56,851 nt of DNA from Chara braunii. Its lineage: Eukaryota; Streptophyta; Charophyceae; Charales; Characeae. Positions 30,620 through 42,440 of the stretch are shown piece by piece. The stretch is taken from NCBI GenBank assembly GCA_003427395.1, contig BFEA01000921.1, positions 285,416-342,266 of the forward strand, read 5' to 3'. Positions within the stretch are counted from its first letter, which is position 1. Each line of letters starts with the position of its first letter. The position numbers and the translations under genes were made by a program. The notes beneath the pieces are model-generated. The model saw only the letters and a program-made list of their open reading frames with translations. It had not been told where the DNA came from and made no database searches.

Positions 30620-32030
30620 AGCAGGTTGTATCAGAATATAATCTGATATGAAAGCTAACTTCCGAAGATCGTCTGCACAAGATGTTAAGCTGCTGGGAGT
30701 AAACCTCTTCCCCCTATACCAGGCGCCGAATTTCTGCTGCTAAAGGATTAGTTTCCCTCGGATAGCCTGATAGTCCATTTCACCCTGTAGCAGGCCGTTT
30801 TTCTGCTGCTGAAGCTTCATTTTCGTTTTCCTTTTTGTGTCAGGACCGGGGTCCAGGAAGAACCACTGGGGGGCAACAGTGGTTTTTTCCGTTCCTTGCC
30901 CATCCTTCCCACAGGACCCCTCCTTGGCCGTTGTGGGGCCAATCCCCGGTAGACTTTCGAGCCTTAGTCGACCCCACTGCGGGGCCCAGTTGGCTCGGCC
31001 CGCCCACGCTCATGTTCAGGGTCCGGGCCATTCGTCCCAAGGTCACCCCCACCTTGTGCTTTGAGATGGATGGGGGTGGGTCATCGCGCGAGAGAGCTTT
31101 AACATTGGGGATGTAACTCAACCCTCACGCCGGGTGGTACTCTCGCTGGTCATTCCGTAGCGCTGATTTTTTTCGATTCTTTCTTGTGTGCTCAAGCAAT
31201 TGCTCCTTCCAATACGCGGGCAGTCCAGGGGTTCTTTGATAGTTTTTATTCCTTTGTGCGCAGGCAAAACGTCATCCTTAGGTCGCGCACCATTTCCCTA
31301 AACCTTGTGTTCCTACAGCGTCATTGGGGTGCGGCGAAGCCGTCCTCCCCCTCACCTCTTTGCACCGCTCGGGTCTCGTAATTCACATTCAACTTATTGA
31401 AACAGGTCCCTTAGTCTTTTCGGGGCCTTTACATGCATGCACACATGACTTTTTCATTCCCCTTGGCAAGATCGTACTCAATTTCCTCATTTACAATCCA
31501 CTTATCAAACGCAAAGGTCATTTCCATAGGTTGGCTTTATGCTAAGGTCTCATAGCCCTTTGCCTCTCTTCCCTTTTCATTTTGATGCCCGGTTCCTCCC
31601 GGCCCTATCCCGATCAAGGCATCCTTAGCCTCCACTTACCTGCGCAATCCCACACAAAGCAAAGATTCATGCAATCCCCGGTTGCGGGTCAACACATAGC
31701 CCTTCCCACATGCCTAGTCTTTTCATGTTCTTTGGCTGTTCTTTGTTCCCTTTACTTGCTCAATCAGCCCATCCCCTTCTCATAGTCATGCAGTCGGGGA
31801 AATGGTTGAGTCAAATTGACCTCGCTTTCGCTTATACTCTCCTTCGGATTCCGCCTCTTTTTCTTACTTTCTCAACCGCCCTTTCCTTTGCCTTCTAGGT
31901 GGCACAAGGGACCGGCAACCCTCCCCTTGCCCTCTTTTTCCACCAAGTGAGGTCTGATCTCTTCTTACCGTTCGCACCTTGACAATGTACCAAGTGAGGG
32001 GAGAAGGGTTAATCATATGCCAAGTGAGGG
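30620..32030. other. Intergenic, no gene recognised
   Basis: Mixed composition; only short frames with no domain I recognise on either strand. Confidence 0.5.
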
Positions 32031-32167
32031 GAAGAGAGAGGGAGAGAGAGGACAAGGCGAAGAGGGAGGGAAAGAGAGGAGTAGAAGAGAAAGGGGGAGA
32101 GGGAGAGAGAGAGAGGAAAAAAAAAACAAAAAAAAAGAGAAGGAAAAAAAGAAAGAGAAAGAAAAAG

Positions 32168-32231
<64 letters not shown>
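32031..32231. repeat. (GA)n-rich purine tract
   Basis: Increasingly pure GA repeats, ending with about 60 bp of perfect (GA)n at 32172-32230. Frames here are Glu/Arg artefacts. Confidence 0.95.
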
Positions 32232-32232
<1 letters not shown>

Positions 32233-32309
32233 TTCTAATCCTAATAAAATCAACTCCCCGTAGTAGCAGCCAAATGTCGGTCACCCATCCCACAGTGAAA
32301 GATTGAATA

Positions 32310-34070
32310 AGTATGTCTTGGAACACTTCATCATACATGAACTTCACAATGAGAAGTTAGACTAGTGAAAAACACATACATATAGAGGAAGGATCAACTA
32401 AGCAGGAACCAGAACATCACATCATACATGAACTTTGACAATGAGAAACTAGAACTAGTGAAAGGCACACGCACATAAAGGAGAGATCAACTAAGTAAGA
32501 TCCGGAACATCTCAACACACATGAACATGACAATGAGAAGCTACACTAGTGGAAAGCACATGCACAAAGGGAAGAGATCAACTAAGTAAGATCCGGAATA
32601 TCACATCAAGCCTGTACTTGACAATGAGAAGCTAGAACTAGTAGAAAGCACATGTACATAGAAGAAAGGTCATCTAAGCAAGAATCGGAACATCTCAACA
32701 CACATGAGCATGACAATGAGAAGCTAGAACTACTGGAAAGCACATATATAGAGAAGAGGTCAACTGAGTAAGATCTGGAACATTACATCAAGCATGAATC
32801 TTGACAATGAGAAGCTAGAACTAGTGGAAAGCACATGCAGACAGAGAAGAAATCAACTAAGTAAGATCCAGAACATCCCAACACACATGAACATGATAAT
32901 GAGAAGCTAGAACCAATGGAAAGCACATGCACATAGAGAAGAGATCAACTAAGTAAGATCCGGATCATCACATCAAGCATGATCATGACAATGCGAAGCT
33001 AGAACTAGTGGAAAGCACATGCACATAGAGATAAAAATAAACTAAGTAAGATTCGGAATATCTCAACACACATGAACATGATAATAGGAAGCTAGAAATA
33101 GTGGAAAGCACATGTACATGAAGGAAAATTCATCTAAGTAAGAACCGGAACATCTCAACTCACATGAACATGACAATGAGAAGCTAGAACTAGTAGAAAA
33201 CACATACATATAGAGAAGAGGTCAACTGAGTATGATCCGGAACATCACATCAAGTGTGAGCATGACAATGAGAAGCTAGAACTAATGAAAAACACATGCA
33301 CATAGACAAGAGATCAACAAAATAAGATCAAGAACATCTGAACACACATGGACATGACAATGAGAAGCTAGACTAGTGGAAAGCAGATGCACATAAGGAA
33401 GAGATCAACTAAGTAATATCTTGAACATCACATCAAGTATGAGCATGACAATGAGAAGCTAGAGTTAGTGGAGAGCACATACACATGGAGGAGAGATCAT
33501 CTTAGTAAGAATCAGAACATCACATCAAGCATGAACTTGACAATGAGAAGTTAGAGCTAGCGGAGAGCACATACACATGGAGGAGAGATCATCTAACTAA
33601 CAACCGGAACATCTCAACACACATGAACATGACAATAAGAAGCTAGACTAGTGGAAAGTACATGCACATAGGGAAGAAATCAACTAAGTAAGATCCGGAA
33701 CATCACATCAAACTTGAACTTGACAATGAGAAGTTAGAACTAGTGAAAAACACATGTACATGGAGGAAAGGTCATCTAAGTAAGAAACTGGAACATCTCA
33801 ACACACATGAACATGACAACGAGAAGCTAGAACTAGTGGAAAACACATATATATAGAGAAGAGGTCAACTGAGTAAGATCCGAAACATCACATCAAGCAT
33901 GAACATGACAGTGAGAAGCTAGAGCTAGTGGAGAGCACATACACATGGAGGAGAGATCATCTAAGTAAGATCCGGAATATCCCAGCACACATGGACATGA
34001 TAATGAGAAGCTAGACTAGTGGAAAGCACATGAACATAGAGAAGAGATCACCTAAGTAAGAATCGGACCA
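32310..34070. repeat. Satellite array A, ~91-92-bp unit with dimeric structure
   Basis: GACAATGAGAAGCTAGAACT-type anchors fall at 32437, 32529, 32620, 32712 and 32803, a spacing of 91-92 bp, giving about 19 units. Alternate units read GGAACATCACATCAAGCATG and GGAACATCTCAACACACATG, so the true repeat is a dimer of about 183 bp. Other conserved words are ACTAGTGGAAAGCACATG and AGATCAACTAAGTAAGATCC. Dimeric organisation of this size is common in plant satellites. Confidence 0.9.
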
Positions 34071-35290
34071 TCACCTACTATCATGTGAGTGAAAGCAAGA
34101 GTCTAAGTAGGCTAGATCACCAAGGTTGAACCAAAGGTCATCCATGAAAGAAGCGATGCAGTCCCTACTAGTGTGTGAGTGAAAGGCATGAACTTGAGTA
34201 GGTTAGATTACCAAGATTGCATCAAGGATCATCCATGGAAGTAGCGGTGCACAAGTTACTAGTGTGTGAGTGAAAGGCATGAACTTGAGTAGGCTAGATC
34301 ACCAAGATTCCATCAAGGATCATCCATGGAAGTAGTGGTGCATTACCTACTAGTGTGTGATTGAAAAACATGAACTTGAGTAGGCTAGATCACCAAGATT
34401 GCATCAAGGATCATCCATGAAAGTAGCGGTGCACTACCTACTAGTGTGTGAGTGAAAAACAATATTTTAAGTAAGCTAGATCACCAAGATTGCATCAAAG
34501 ATCATCCATGAAAGTAGCGGTGCACTACCTACTAGTGTATGAGTGAAAAACAAGAGTGTGAGTAACCCTAATCACAAGTAACCAACATGACATCATCCAT
34601 AGACGAATCGGAATACTATCTATTAGTATGTGAATGAAAATCAAGAGTTGCACTAGGCTATCTCACAAGATTTGAGCAAGAAATCATCCATGGAAAAATA
34701 GGAGGATCTCCTACTAGCATATTAGTGGAGAACAAGAGTTTGATTAGCCCAAATCACAAGTAACCAACATGACATCATCCATAGAAGAATCGGAGCACTA
34801 ACTACTAGTATGTGATTGAAAAACAAGAGTTTGAGTAGCCCAAATCACAAGTAACCAACATGATATCATCCATAGAAGAATCGGAGCACTACCTACTAGT
34901 ATGTGAGTGAAAAATAAGAGTTTGAGTAGCCTAAAATCATAAGTAACCAACATGAGATCATCCATAGAAAAATCGGAGCACTACCTGCTAGTATATAAGT
35001 GAAGAATCAAGAGTTTGAGTATCTCAAATCACAAGTACCATACATGAGATCATCCATAGAAGAATCGGAGCACTACTTACTAGTGTGTGAATGAAAAACA
35101 AGAGATGCACTAGGCTATCTCACACGATTTGAGCAAGAGATCATCCATGGAAAAAATCGGAGGATCTCCTACTAGCATGTGAGTGAAGAACAAGACCTAC
35201 ACTGGTCCAAATCACAAGTAAAGAGCATGAGATCAACTATAAAAGAATCGAAATATCTACTACTAGTGTGTGAGTGAAATGTAAGGTCTT
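34071..35290. repeat. Satellite array B, ~91-bp unit, diverged
   Basis: Units anchored on ACTAGTGTGTGAGTGAAA recur every 90-92 bp (34166, 34257, 34349, 34439). Two sub-types exist: an early AGGCTAGATCACCAAGATTG form and a later AAATCACAAGTAACCAACAT form. It follows array A without a break and shares ACTAGT and ATCGGA words with it in a different spacing, so it may be a rearranged relative. Confidence 0.85.
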
Positions 35291-35304
35291 GAGTATCCTT
35301 ATAG

Positions 35305-35447
35305 GAAGAAGAAGAAGAAGAAGAAGAGGGAGAAGAAGAAGAAGAAGAAGAAGAAAAAAAAAAAAAAAAAAAAAAGGGGAGAAGAAGAAGAAGAACAAGA
35401 AGAAGAAGAGGAAGAAGAAGGAGAAAGGGAAGAAGCAGAAGAAGGAA

Positions 35448-35478
<31 letters not shown>

Positions 35479-35570
35479 AGAAGAAGCAGAAGAGGGAGAA
35501 GAAGAAGAAGAAGAAGAAGGATGGGGAGAAGAAGAAAAGGAGGAAGAAGAAGAAGGAGAAGAAGTTCCCT
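35305..35570. repeat. (GAA)n tract
   Basis: About 265 bp of GAAGAAGAA with A runs and occasional GGA. The poly-Lys (plus) and poly-Leu/Phe/Ser (minus) frames are not genes. Confidence 0.95.
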
Positions 35571-36577
35571 CTTCCTTCCACTCACCTTGTTAATATCTTG
35601 GAGACGGAGTCTCAATCTTGATGAGGCTTCCTCCTCCTTGCACAAAGCACCTTCTTGGCTATGACCTTCTTCTTCTTCAAGCCTCTCTCTTTCCTCTCTC
35701 TCCTTCTCCCAAGTTACCACAAACTCCAATCATCATAGTTATGGAGTCTTCCCCTCTCTTTGCACACTTGTCTTCTAGCTATGGTTCCCTTCTTCCTCAA
35801 GTTCTCCTCCTCCTCCTCAGAATGCCCCCTCCTTTGGCTATGGTCGGCCTCCTACCTTAAGGGCAATGGAGTCCTTCCCTCTATGAGGGCTAAGGGGACC
35901 CCAATGAACCTCTCAACTACCTCTAGAGCCAAGGAGGCATGTCGGAGCCCCTCCGTAGGCCGGTGCCACTCTCCCAGCCTCTTGAGTTTCTATTCCTAGC
36001 CTCCACCCTATCTACACTCTCTAAAGTAGTATTACAACACCCCTTTTGCAATCCGGTTTGGCCTAGGGATCTACCTACGACACTTTGGCCATGTCCAATT
36101 GCCTCAATCAGATGTGAGCGGGGCGGTCAACCTTCCTTCCTTAAGTAGGTGGCCCGTCACACCTTGGGCACCCCACGGGCCCCTCTTATGTGCCCTAAAT
36201 GGTCCGAGGCACTCCCAAGGCCTCTCCTTGCTCCCTCGACCTTAAAGGCACGTCCGCTAGCCTGTTGGGCAGCACTTGGACGTAGGGAGCAAGTATGAGT
36301 TGAGCTGCAACCTCCCTCTCTTATATAGGTTGTCTTCCCTTCCAAGAGCAACCTTTGGGACTCCCACAAAAGGTTATGGGAGTTCCACAGTGCTTCTCAA
36401 GGCTCTAAGCACAACATACCTCAAAAGTGTTTACTTTTGAGGTGTGATCTCGTCCTTTGATCAATTCCTAGGGCCAAATCTTGTCCGAGATAAAGGCTAG
36501 AGGCCTTGATGCAAGTAAAAGCCCTTAGGGCTCTAACTCACATTTCAAGTGTATCTACCTCAAGTGTTGGTTGGATG

Positions 36578-36609
<32 letters not shown>

Positions 36610-38170
36610 GTTTTACATCAATTTTTGGTATTATCCCATAATTGTCCGTTGTGAGTTCGCACCACCACAACGCTCCTTTTTCTTTTTCTCTCTTTACTTT
36701 ATTCGAGATATTTGAGAGATAATGCCCTTAGGGCCATATCTCTAGCTCCGGATTTTCTTCCATGAAATCTGGAATATCCAGCCTAGGTAGAGACTTGTCA
36801 GTCCCTATATTGTCAGTCCCAACTGGTCAGCCACCTCATTCCTCCCTTTTCTCCCCTTTTGTCTCACTTTCCCTCCTTTTTCTCTCATTTTTCTTTCTTT
36901 TTCTTTTATTTCAGTTGTGACAAATGTCAAACTGTTGTGCACCCTCTTTCTAGGCCTTAGGGCCTCATTCAAGGCCAGGTTCATGGCTGGTACTTGGCCG
37001 TTATATATCGGGTTTCAACAATGGCACCCCCGTGCTCCTAGGGGGTTTCACTTTGCCTCCGTTTGTCCAATTTTGAGGCCCCTTTGCTCCGATTTTGTAA
37101 GGACAGCCTTTTTCTCATGTTGGGTCTATTGAGGCTCTATTTTCTCATGCCTAGCTAGTCCGAGATATTTCGGACTGCTGGGCAGCCCTCCCAATATCAT
37201 TATTTTACTTTCCTTTCTCCCCATGGTTCTCCCACTTGCCCCCACTACTGCTTGCACTAGTGGTGCTAATATTTTTCACCGTCTAGATCCTTGATCTCGA
37301 CGGTGCCGTTTGCTTGCACAATTATCCCTTGTGCTTGCTCATGGTTCTCTTGGGACATCCCAAGTCCCCACCACTCTCCTCCATACTAGTTCCATTTTTT
37401 TGTCCCGCCGGCAGTCCCGCCGCGCGTGTGTCCCGTTTGTCGACGGGGCCGATACCAGAGGGAGAGGCAAGCTGCCGGTCCGGGAGCACACCCGGCTCGC
37501 CGCCCGGTGACTGTGTGTTGTCGCATCGCCCGACCGGAACGCAGCTGGTTCTACTTGAGCTAGCCAGCTGCAGGTGGGCAGTGGAACTGCGGGTCCTTCT
37601 CGTAGGGTGGCGGGCTGTGCCGTGTGGCCAACTGCGACATTCTGCCGCGGGCTGCCTCGTGCTGTGGTTAAGCGGTGGTGGCACGTTGGGCGAGAGGAGG
37701 CAGCAAGCGTGTTGTCGCGTACGACCGTCGGGGCCTGCGGTGTTTGACGCTGGGGCTGCGGCAGTAGCTCCTCCTGAAGGGGCGAGGAATGTTGGAATTC
37801 AGAAGGGGGGTTGACGTATGAGGTGGGCCGTTGTGGGGTAAAGGTTCGCCGGGGGTGTCTGGGCTCAGCGGCTCGACGTCAGCTTGACCAAGCTGTCACA
37901 TTGGCTGCCATTGTGGGGCCCTCAGGCGTTGAAGACTTGAAGGCCCTCTCGCGCGAGTCTTAGTTGCCCTACTAACTGAGAGTCTTACTCCCTCTCCCTC
38001 TGCCCCTCTCACTCTAAGTCTGGTCCGTTGGCTCTGAGAGGAAGGTGGCAGGCGGGCGTGTGGCCCGTAATCCGCATCAAGGCCTCAGTGGGAGGTTGGC
38101 CCCACCTATTGCGGGAGCTCTGCCGGGATTCAGGAGGAGTCCTGGAGGCAGGGAACTGATTGGTAAACCC
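35571..38170. other. Intergenic, no gene recognised
   Basis: Pyrimidine-rich 35600-36400, poly(T) 36581-36609, GC-rich 37390-37800. The longest frame (37314-37814, plus) has no recognisable domain and is probably chance in GC-rich DNA. Confidence 0.5.
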
Positions 38171-38179
38171 TTGATTCTC

Positions 38180-38195
38180 TCTATAAACCCAACCA
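38180..38195 (+). promoter_or_regulatory. Possible TATA box upstream of the hairpin array
   Basis: CTCTCTATAAACCC, followed within about 35 bp by CATCTCTCTACG, resembles a pol II TATA and pyrimidine-rich start region. The hairpin array begins about 240 bp downstream on the same strand. Purely suggestive. Confidence 0.3.
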
Positions 38196-38429
38196 TAACC
38201 CCTACTTGTACATCTCTCTACGTTTGACTGAGCGTATTGTGTGGATCCTGTACTCTGATTTTCGTTTGACTGTCAGGACTTAAGTCAGACTGAAGTAAAG
38301 GAGTGTGTGTACAATCGCAGTTTCAGTTTTTGTTGATTGCTTGAAAGCAGACTGTGAATGAGACGGGTTGCATCTAGAGGGGAGGTTGGGAGGAGGGCAG
38401 CATTGTGTGCAGCTTGACTTGGTCATTAA

Positions 38430-39410
38430 GGATGGGAGGTCCCCTTAAGTTTGGGGAAGCCCTGCGCTTTGTTTATTTTTGGTTTGCATGGAGCCTCAGG
38501 CCTCTCTATAAGTTTAGGTAGCCTGAAGCTCTGGAGGCTGGGATGTTCCCATAAGTTTGGGGAGACCTGGTGCCATGAATTGCGTGGAGGGTCAGGACGC
38601 TCTATAAGTTTAGGTGTCCTGACTGCTCTGACTTGTGGGAGTCTGACTGCGAGTGGCTTTCAGGGACCCAAGGCGCTCTATAAGTTTAGGTGTCCGGGGT
38701 TGGCTCGTTTACTTGGGATTCCGTCAGTTTCTTTGGTTCTGAACAAGGAGGTATGAACTGCTCTATAAGTTTAGGTGGTTCAGCCCTTCTCTTGTTTTTT
38801 TCTGAGGGGGGGGTAATTCTGGCAGGGGGGCAGGCCGCTCTGTAAGTTTAGGTAGCTTATCCCACTGCCACGTACAGATTGGATCAGAGAGAAACGAACC
38901 TGGCTGAGGGTCAGACCGCTCTATAGGTTTAGGTAGTCTGACCCAATGCCTCGCACATGTTGGAATCCAATGGATATAATTTGGCTATACTATATTATTA
39001 TGGTATTGAGAACAGGCTAGTCAGGCCGCTCTATAAGTTTAGGTAGCCTAACTATAGCGTATCACAATAGAAGAGAGTATAATTAAGGGATATAATTGAG
39101 GGTAATTGTGGGCAGGCTGAGCAATGTTCTAAGTTGAGCGGCTCAGCCTTATGTTCCCTTGAAGACTAAGTTCAAGGAGATATATATAATTTGGTTATTT
39201 AAATAGTTCAGGGCGACTAGAGTGGTCTAATCGGACGCCCAAAGAAGAGAGAAGTAGTTGTGCCCTCTGTTTGTGTATACCTGGCCAAGTCAGAACGCTC
39301 TATAAGTTTAGGTATTCTGACCTTGGGCCTGGTTAAGTAAGACGCACTCTGTAAGTTCAGGTGCCCTGGCTAAGGCCTTATGTAAGTTTGGGTATGAAGG
39401 AATAACTCAC
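38430..39410 (+). repeat. Array of ~13 stem-loops with a constant loop and variable, self-complementary stems
   Basis: A core GCTCTATAAGTTTAGGT recurs about every 75-110 bp. It is flanked by arms that differ between copies yet pair within each copy. Examples: GTCAGGAC/GTCCTGAC (38591-38623); TCAGGC/GCCTGA (38496-38526); TGAACT/GGTTCA (38754-38782); GGGTCAGAC/GTCTGACCC (38908-38944); AGGCTGAGC/GCTCAGCCT (near 39114-39149); GTCAGAA/TTCTGAC (39289-39321). Imperfect ones lie near 38668, 38829, 39019, 39330 and 39373. Two shorter TCCCC/GGGGA versions (near 38439 and 38545) share TAAGTTTGGGGA. Not a CRISPR: spacing, arms and intervening sequence are wrong. Confidence 0.85.
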
Positions 39411-39659
39411 AGAGGAAGCATGAAATATTGTTTGCTAAAGGAGTCTGGGGTTGGTGAGAGTACTTACCTTTGTGGTTTGGCCTGCATGTGGCCGAGTGAG
39501 ATTACTACTTGGTCTGGGTTTCAGGTTGATAGGTAGTTGCTTTAGAGGCTCGCCACGTGCTAGAGCGATAGGAGTTAGGTCAATTCCTACATTTTCAGAG
39601 CTGACTTTTATTTACTTAGACCAATTCTCGCATGTTCTGGGATCTTTTGTTATACCTGG

Positions 39660-40215
39660 CTTTGTATAAATCTTGGCAAGCCACTTTCTCTACGAGAAGC
39701 GATGCCGAAATTTCTACAAATCCAAGGAGTTAGTCAACTTTTGGCCTGTCAAAATCCAACTTGACTATTCTTTATATCTGACTTAGTAAAAATTTGGAAA
39801 GTCTCCCTTTCTAAAAGGAATGCTGCCCAAATTTTTGCTAATCCAGAGAGTTAGACAAAATTGGACCTTGAGAAGTCGAAGTTATTTCTAGAGTCTGAAC
39901 TTAGTCTTATATAAATTTTGGAATAGCATTTTTCAAAAGGGAGTGCTGCCAAAATTTCTGCAAAACTAAGGAGCTAGCTAAAACTTGTCTAAGTTGAACT
40001 CAAGTTGTTTTTTGAGTTCACATCTGACTCAATATAAATTTGGGAAGTCTCCCTTTCTAAAGGGAGTGCTGCCCAAATTTTTGCTAATTCAGGAAGTTAG
40101 ACGAAATTGGACTTTGGGCAGTCAAAGGCTATTTCTGTTTTCCATATTTGAGCTGATATAAACTTTGGAAAGGCACTTTCCCTATGGGAAGCGCTGCCGA
40201 AATTTTCTTGATTTA
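39660..40215 (+). repeat. Five ~123-bp units, each with a hairpin around TATAAATTTGG
   Basis: Hairpins start near 39667, 39790, 39912, 40036 and 40158. The best (40036-40081) pairs AAATTTGGG with CCCAAATTT and, inside, CTCCCTTT with AAAGGGAG. In the others, arms change in matched or wobble fashion (CTTTCCC/GGGAAG in the fifth). A conserved downstream word is GAGTTAGA. The core TATAAATTTGGG resembles TATAAGTTTAGG of the preceding array, suggesting a common origin. Confidence 0.8.
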
Positions 40216-42440
40216 GAGGAGTTAGATTATATTTTGACAGGTGGCGATTCTGACAATCCACCCTGAATAGGGGAGATTATGCCAGGGTCTACCTTTGCTT
40301 TGGGCATGGCTATAGGTAGGCTCAGGCTTAGTTAATTGAGGTGATTTGAGTGGGATCGTGATATGGGGATTATTCTCCATAGACTCATAGGTTTAGCCTA
40401 GAGATTGACCTGTCTTGTGTTACAGGTCATCTTGATCGAATTGATTCAGGATTTGGACTAGTTCCGGCTTGTTCCTACGAGGGTCGTCTTCTGTTATCAC
40501 TGATAACAGGTCGGTTGTCGATTCGTCAGTCTTCGACTCAATTTGAACTCATTCCCCATACTCAACCTAAAAGGCTTTAGCCCTGGTGGTTTTACAGTTT
40601 GTTAAGGGTTTCACCCGGACTTTTATTGAGTGGTCATTTGACAAAGGTACCGAGTATTTAATTGAGGGTGGTTGGATCGGCGACTAGGGCTTGCATGGCT
40701 AAAGCGAAGGGGTATGAGCATAGAGAATGGTTGGGGTTGACTCTGTGTAGTGCTTGCTTAGTCGTTTGAATCTTGGTGTGGTTGCAGGTATGTCTTGTGG
40801 CTCGGATTTTGGATTTGGACTGCCTGCGATTCCATATACATATACATGGTTGTGAGCAATCCCACTATGCCTATGAGGAGTGATCGTAATAACTCTATCC
40901 CCCTTTTTGCATATATGCGTGGGTATTCGTACGATGGGTATTCTTAGTCGGACGTTGGTCCTGGGCCGGGATTCAAGGTCCTTGTCCAGGACATCCCAAG
41001 CCCTAGGCCCTGAAGGGGAGGGGTCCCCCCTCGCATAGAGCCTATTTACTTTGGCCGACGGGGCACCCCGCCTGAAGGTCGGAAGTGTCGCCAGGGCCGA
41101 ACGGCGCATCCTTCAGCCGTTCATTATCGTGAGGGGTAACCCCTCGCGAAGAGTTCCTTCAACCATTCAATATCGCGAGGCCGAAGCCGCAGCTACCACA
41201 TATGATTGGCATCAGTGGTTGGCATAGGGTTGGTCTGCGGCCGCGCAATTTTATATCAGAACCCTGCGCGCGACGCCTCGCCGCCCCGGCGTCTAAAGGT
41301 TATGGGACCGCCGGGCTTGCACGTAGGCGCAGCGCTTGGGATTATTATAGGCCGCCGGCACAGCCCGTAGAGGGGAAGTGTGTCCCAAAGCCATGGGTTT
41401 TTGTTTCAAGGGCCAGGCGACCTTTGCCCTATCCCCTCTTTTTGGATTTGTGCGGGTCCTGTTGCTTCTTAAAGATTTTTATGATTGGACGTTGTAGTCC
41501 GTGGCAGCCGTCAAAGTCAAACCCCTTGACTTTCGCCCAGGCCCCGGGGAGGACTCACCCCCAGGGCCGCGAGAGACGACTACCACAACAGGCACGGGTC
41601 TGTGTACCACCCATTCTGCATAAGGGTGCAGAAGAGGGTGTGTGGTCTTCAACCGCACATGGCGGTTGTTCAGCGTCGAAAGATTAACCTTCAAGGCGCG
41701 TGTCAGCCGATATTTGAGTGTCGAACGCGACCCTCGAGATCAACGAGGGCCGCGTGAGTATGGGTACTACATGGTACGCCAGCATTGCGACTGCATTCGT
41801 ATGCTTGCATTGCGAGTCGATATGAGTTAGCCCCGCGTCCGCACGATTTTTGTATTGGGAAGTTATGGGACGGCTACCGAGGGGCTAGGAGCGTTGTCGC
41901 GTTGTTCGAGTAGTGTCAGCGTTGTCTGTGTTGTGGCGTGCTGTATGTGCGTGCGTGCATGCGCTCGTGCTCCTTTCGTGTGTTCGTAGAGTGATGTGCG
42001 CGTGGCGTGTGGGATGCGTCCTAGTCGACCGACGACGAACCGCGCTTGGGACTTCAGCCCCCCCAGATGGCGGTTCGCGTGCGGGTCCGATAGGCGTATT
42101 ACCGCGCGTACCCCCTATGCTACAGCGAACGAGAAATGCCCTCGGCTGGTCCACCTCTGCGATTGCAACTGTTTAGCTTTCATATTGTGGACGAGTAGCT
42201 CGACGGGGATACGCCCACCAATGGGAGGTGACAACTCCCGTAAGGTGGAGGTAAGTTGTGCCTCGCGTAGGCCCTATCCTGTCGTAGGGGCTCGTTAAAG
42301 GTATGGTTGGCGCACTCGGCCGGAGCGGCCTAAGGAAGCTCCATTCGCGTGTTATGACGAGGTAGATCCAACTCCTGCGTGACGCGGCCGAGAGGGTCCC
42401 GCACCGCCGCGTGCGGTGCCGGGCCGATGCGCTCGACAGC
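40216..42440. other. Intergenic, no gene recognised
   Basis: Includes TTGACAGGTGGCGATTCTG at about 40219, reminiscent of plant Ty3 LTR-end/leader sequences, but no LTR pair is visible. Frames at 40699-41109 (minus) and 41202-41687 (plus) have no recognisable domain. Confidence 0.5.

Noticed and set aside
31710-31898. RT-like phrase (IDLAFAYTLLRI)
   Set aside because: A single short resemblance with no other RT motif nearby in any frame.
32009-32347. Glu/Arg or Ser/Leu-rich ORFs
   Set aside because: Translation of (GA)n microsatellite.
35274-35621. Poly-Lys and poly-Leu/Phe ORFs
   Set aside because: Translation of a (GAA)n tract on both strands; no gene-like composition.
37314-37814. 166-codon plus-strand ORF
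   Set aside because: GC-rich, no domain and no supporting context; likely chance.
38430-39410. CRISPR array
   Set aside because: Eukaryotic context; the repeat is a loop with variable stems and the spacing is irregular (75-175 bp).
40699-41109. 136-codon minus-strand ORF
   Set aside because: No recognisable domain and composition like the surrounding non-coding sequence.
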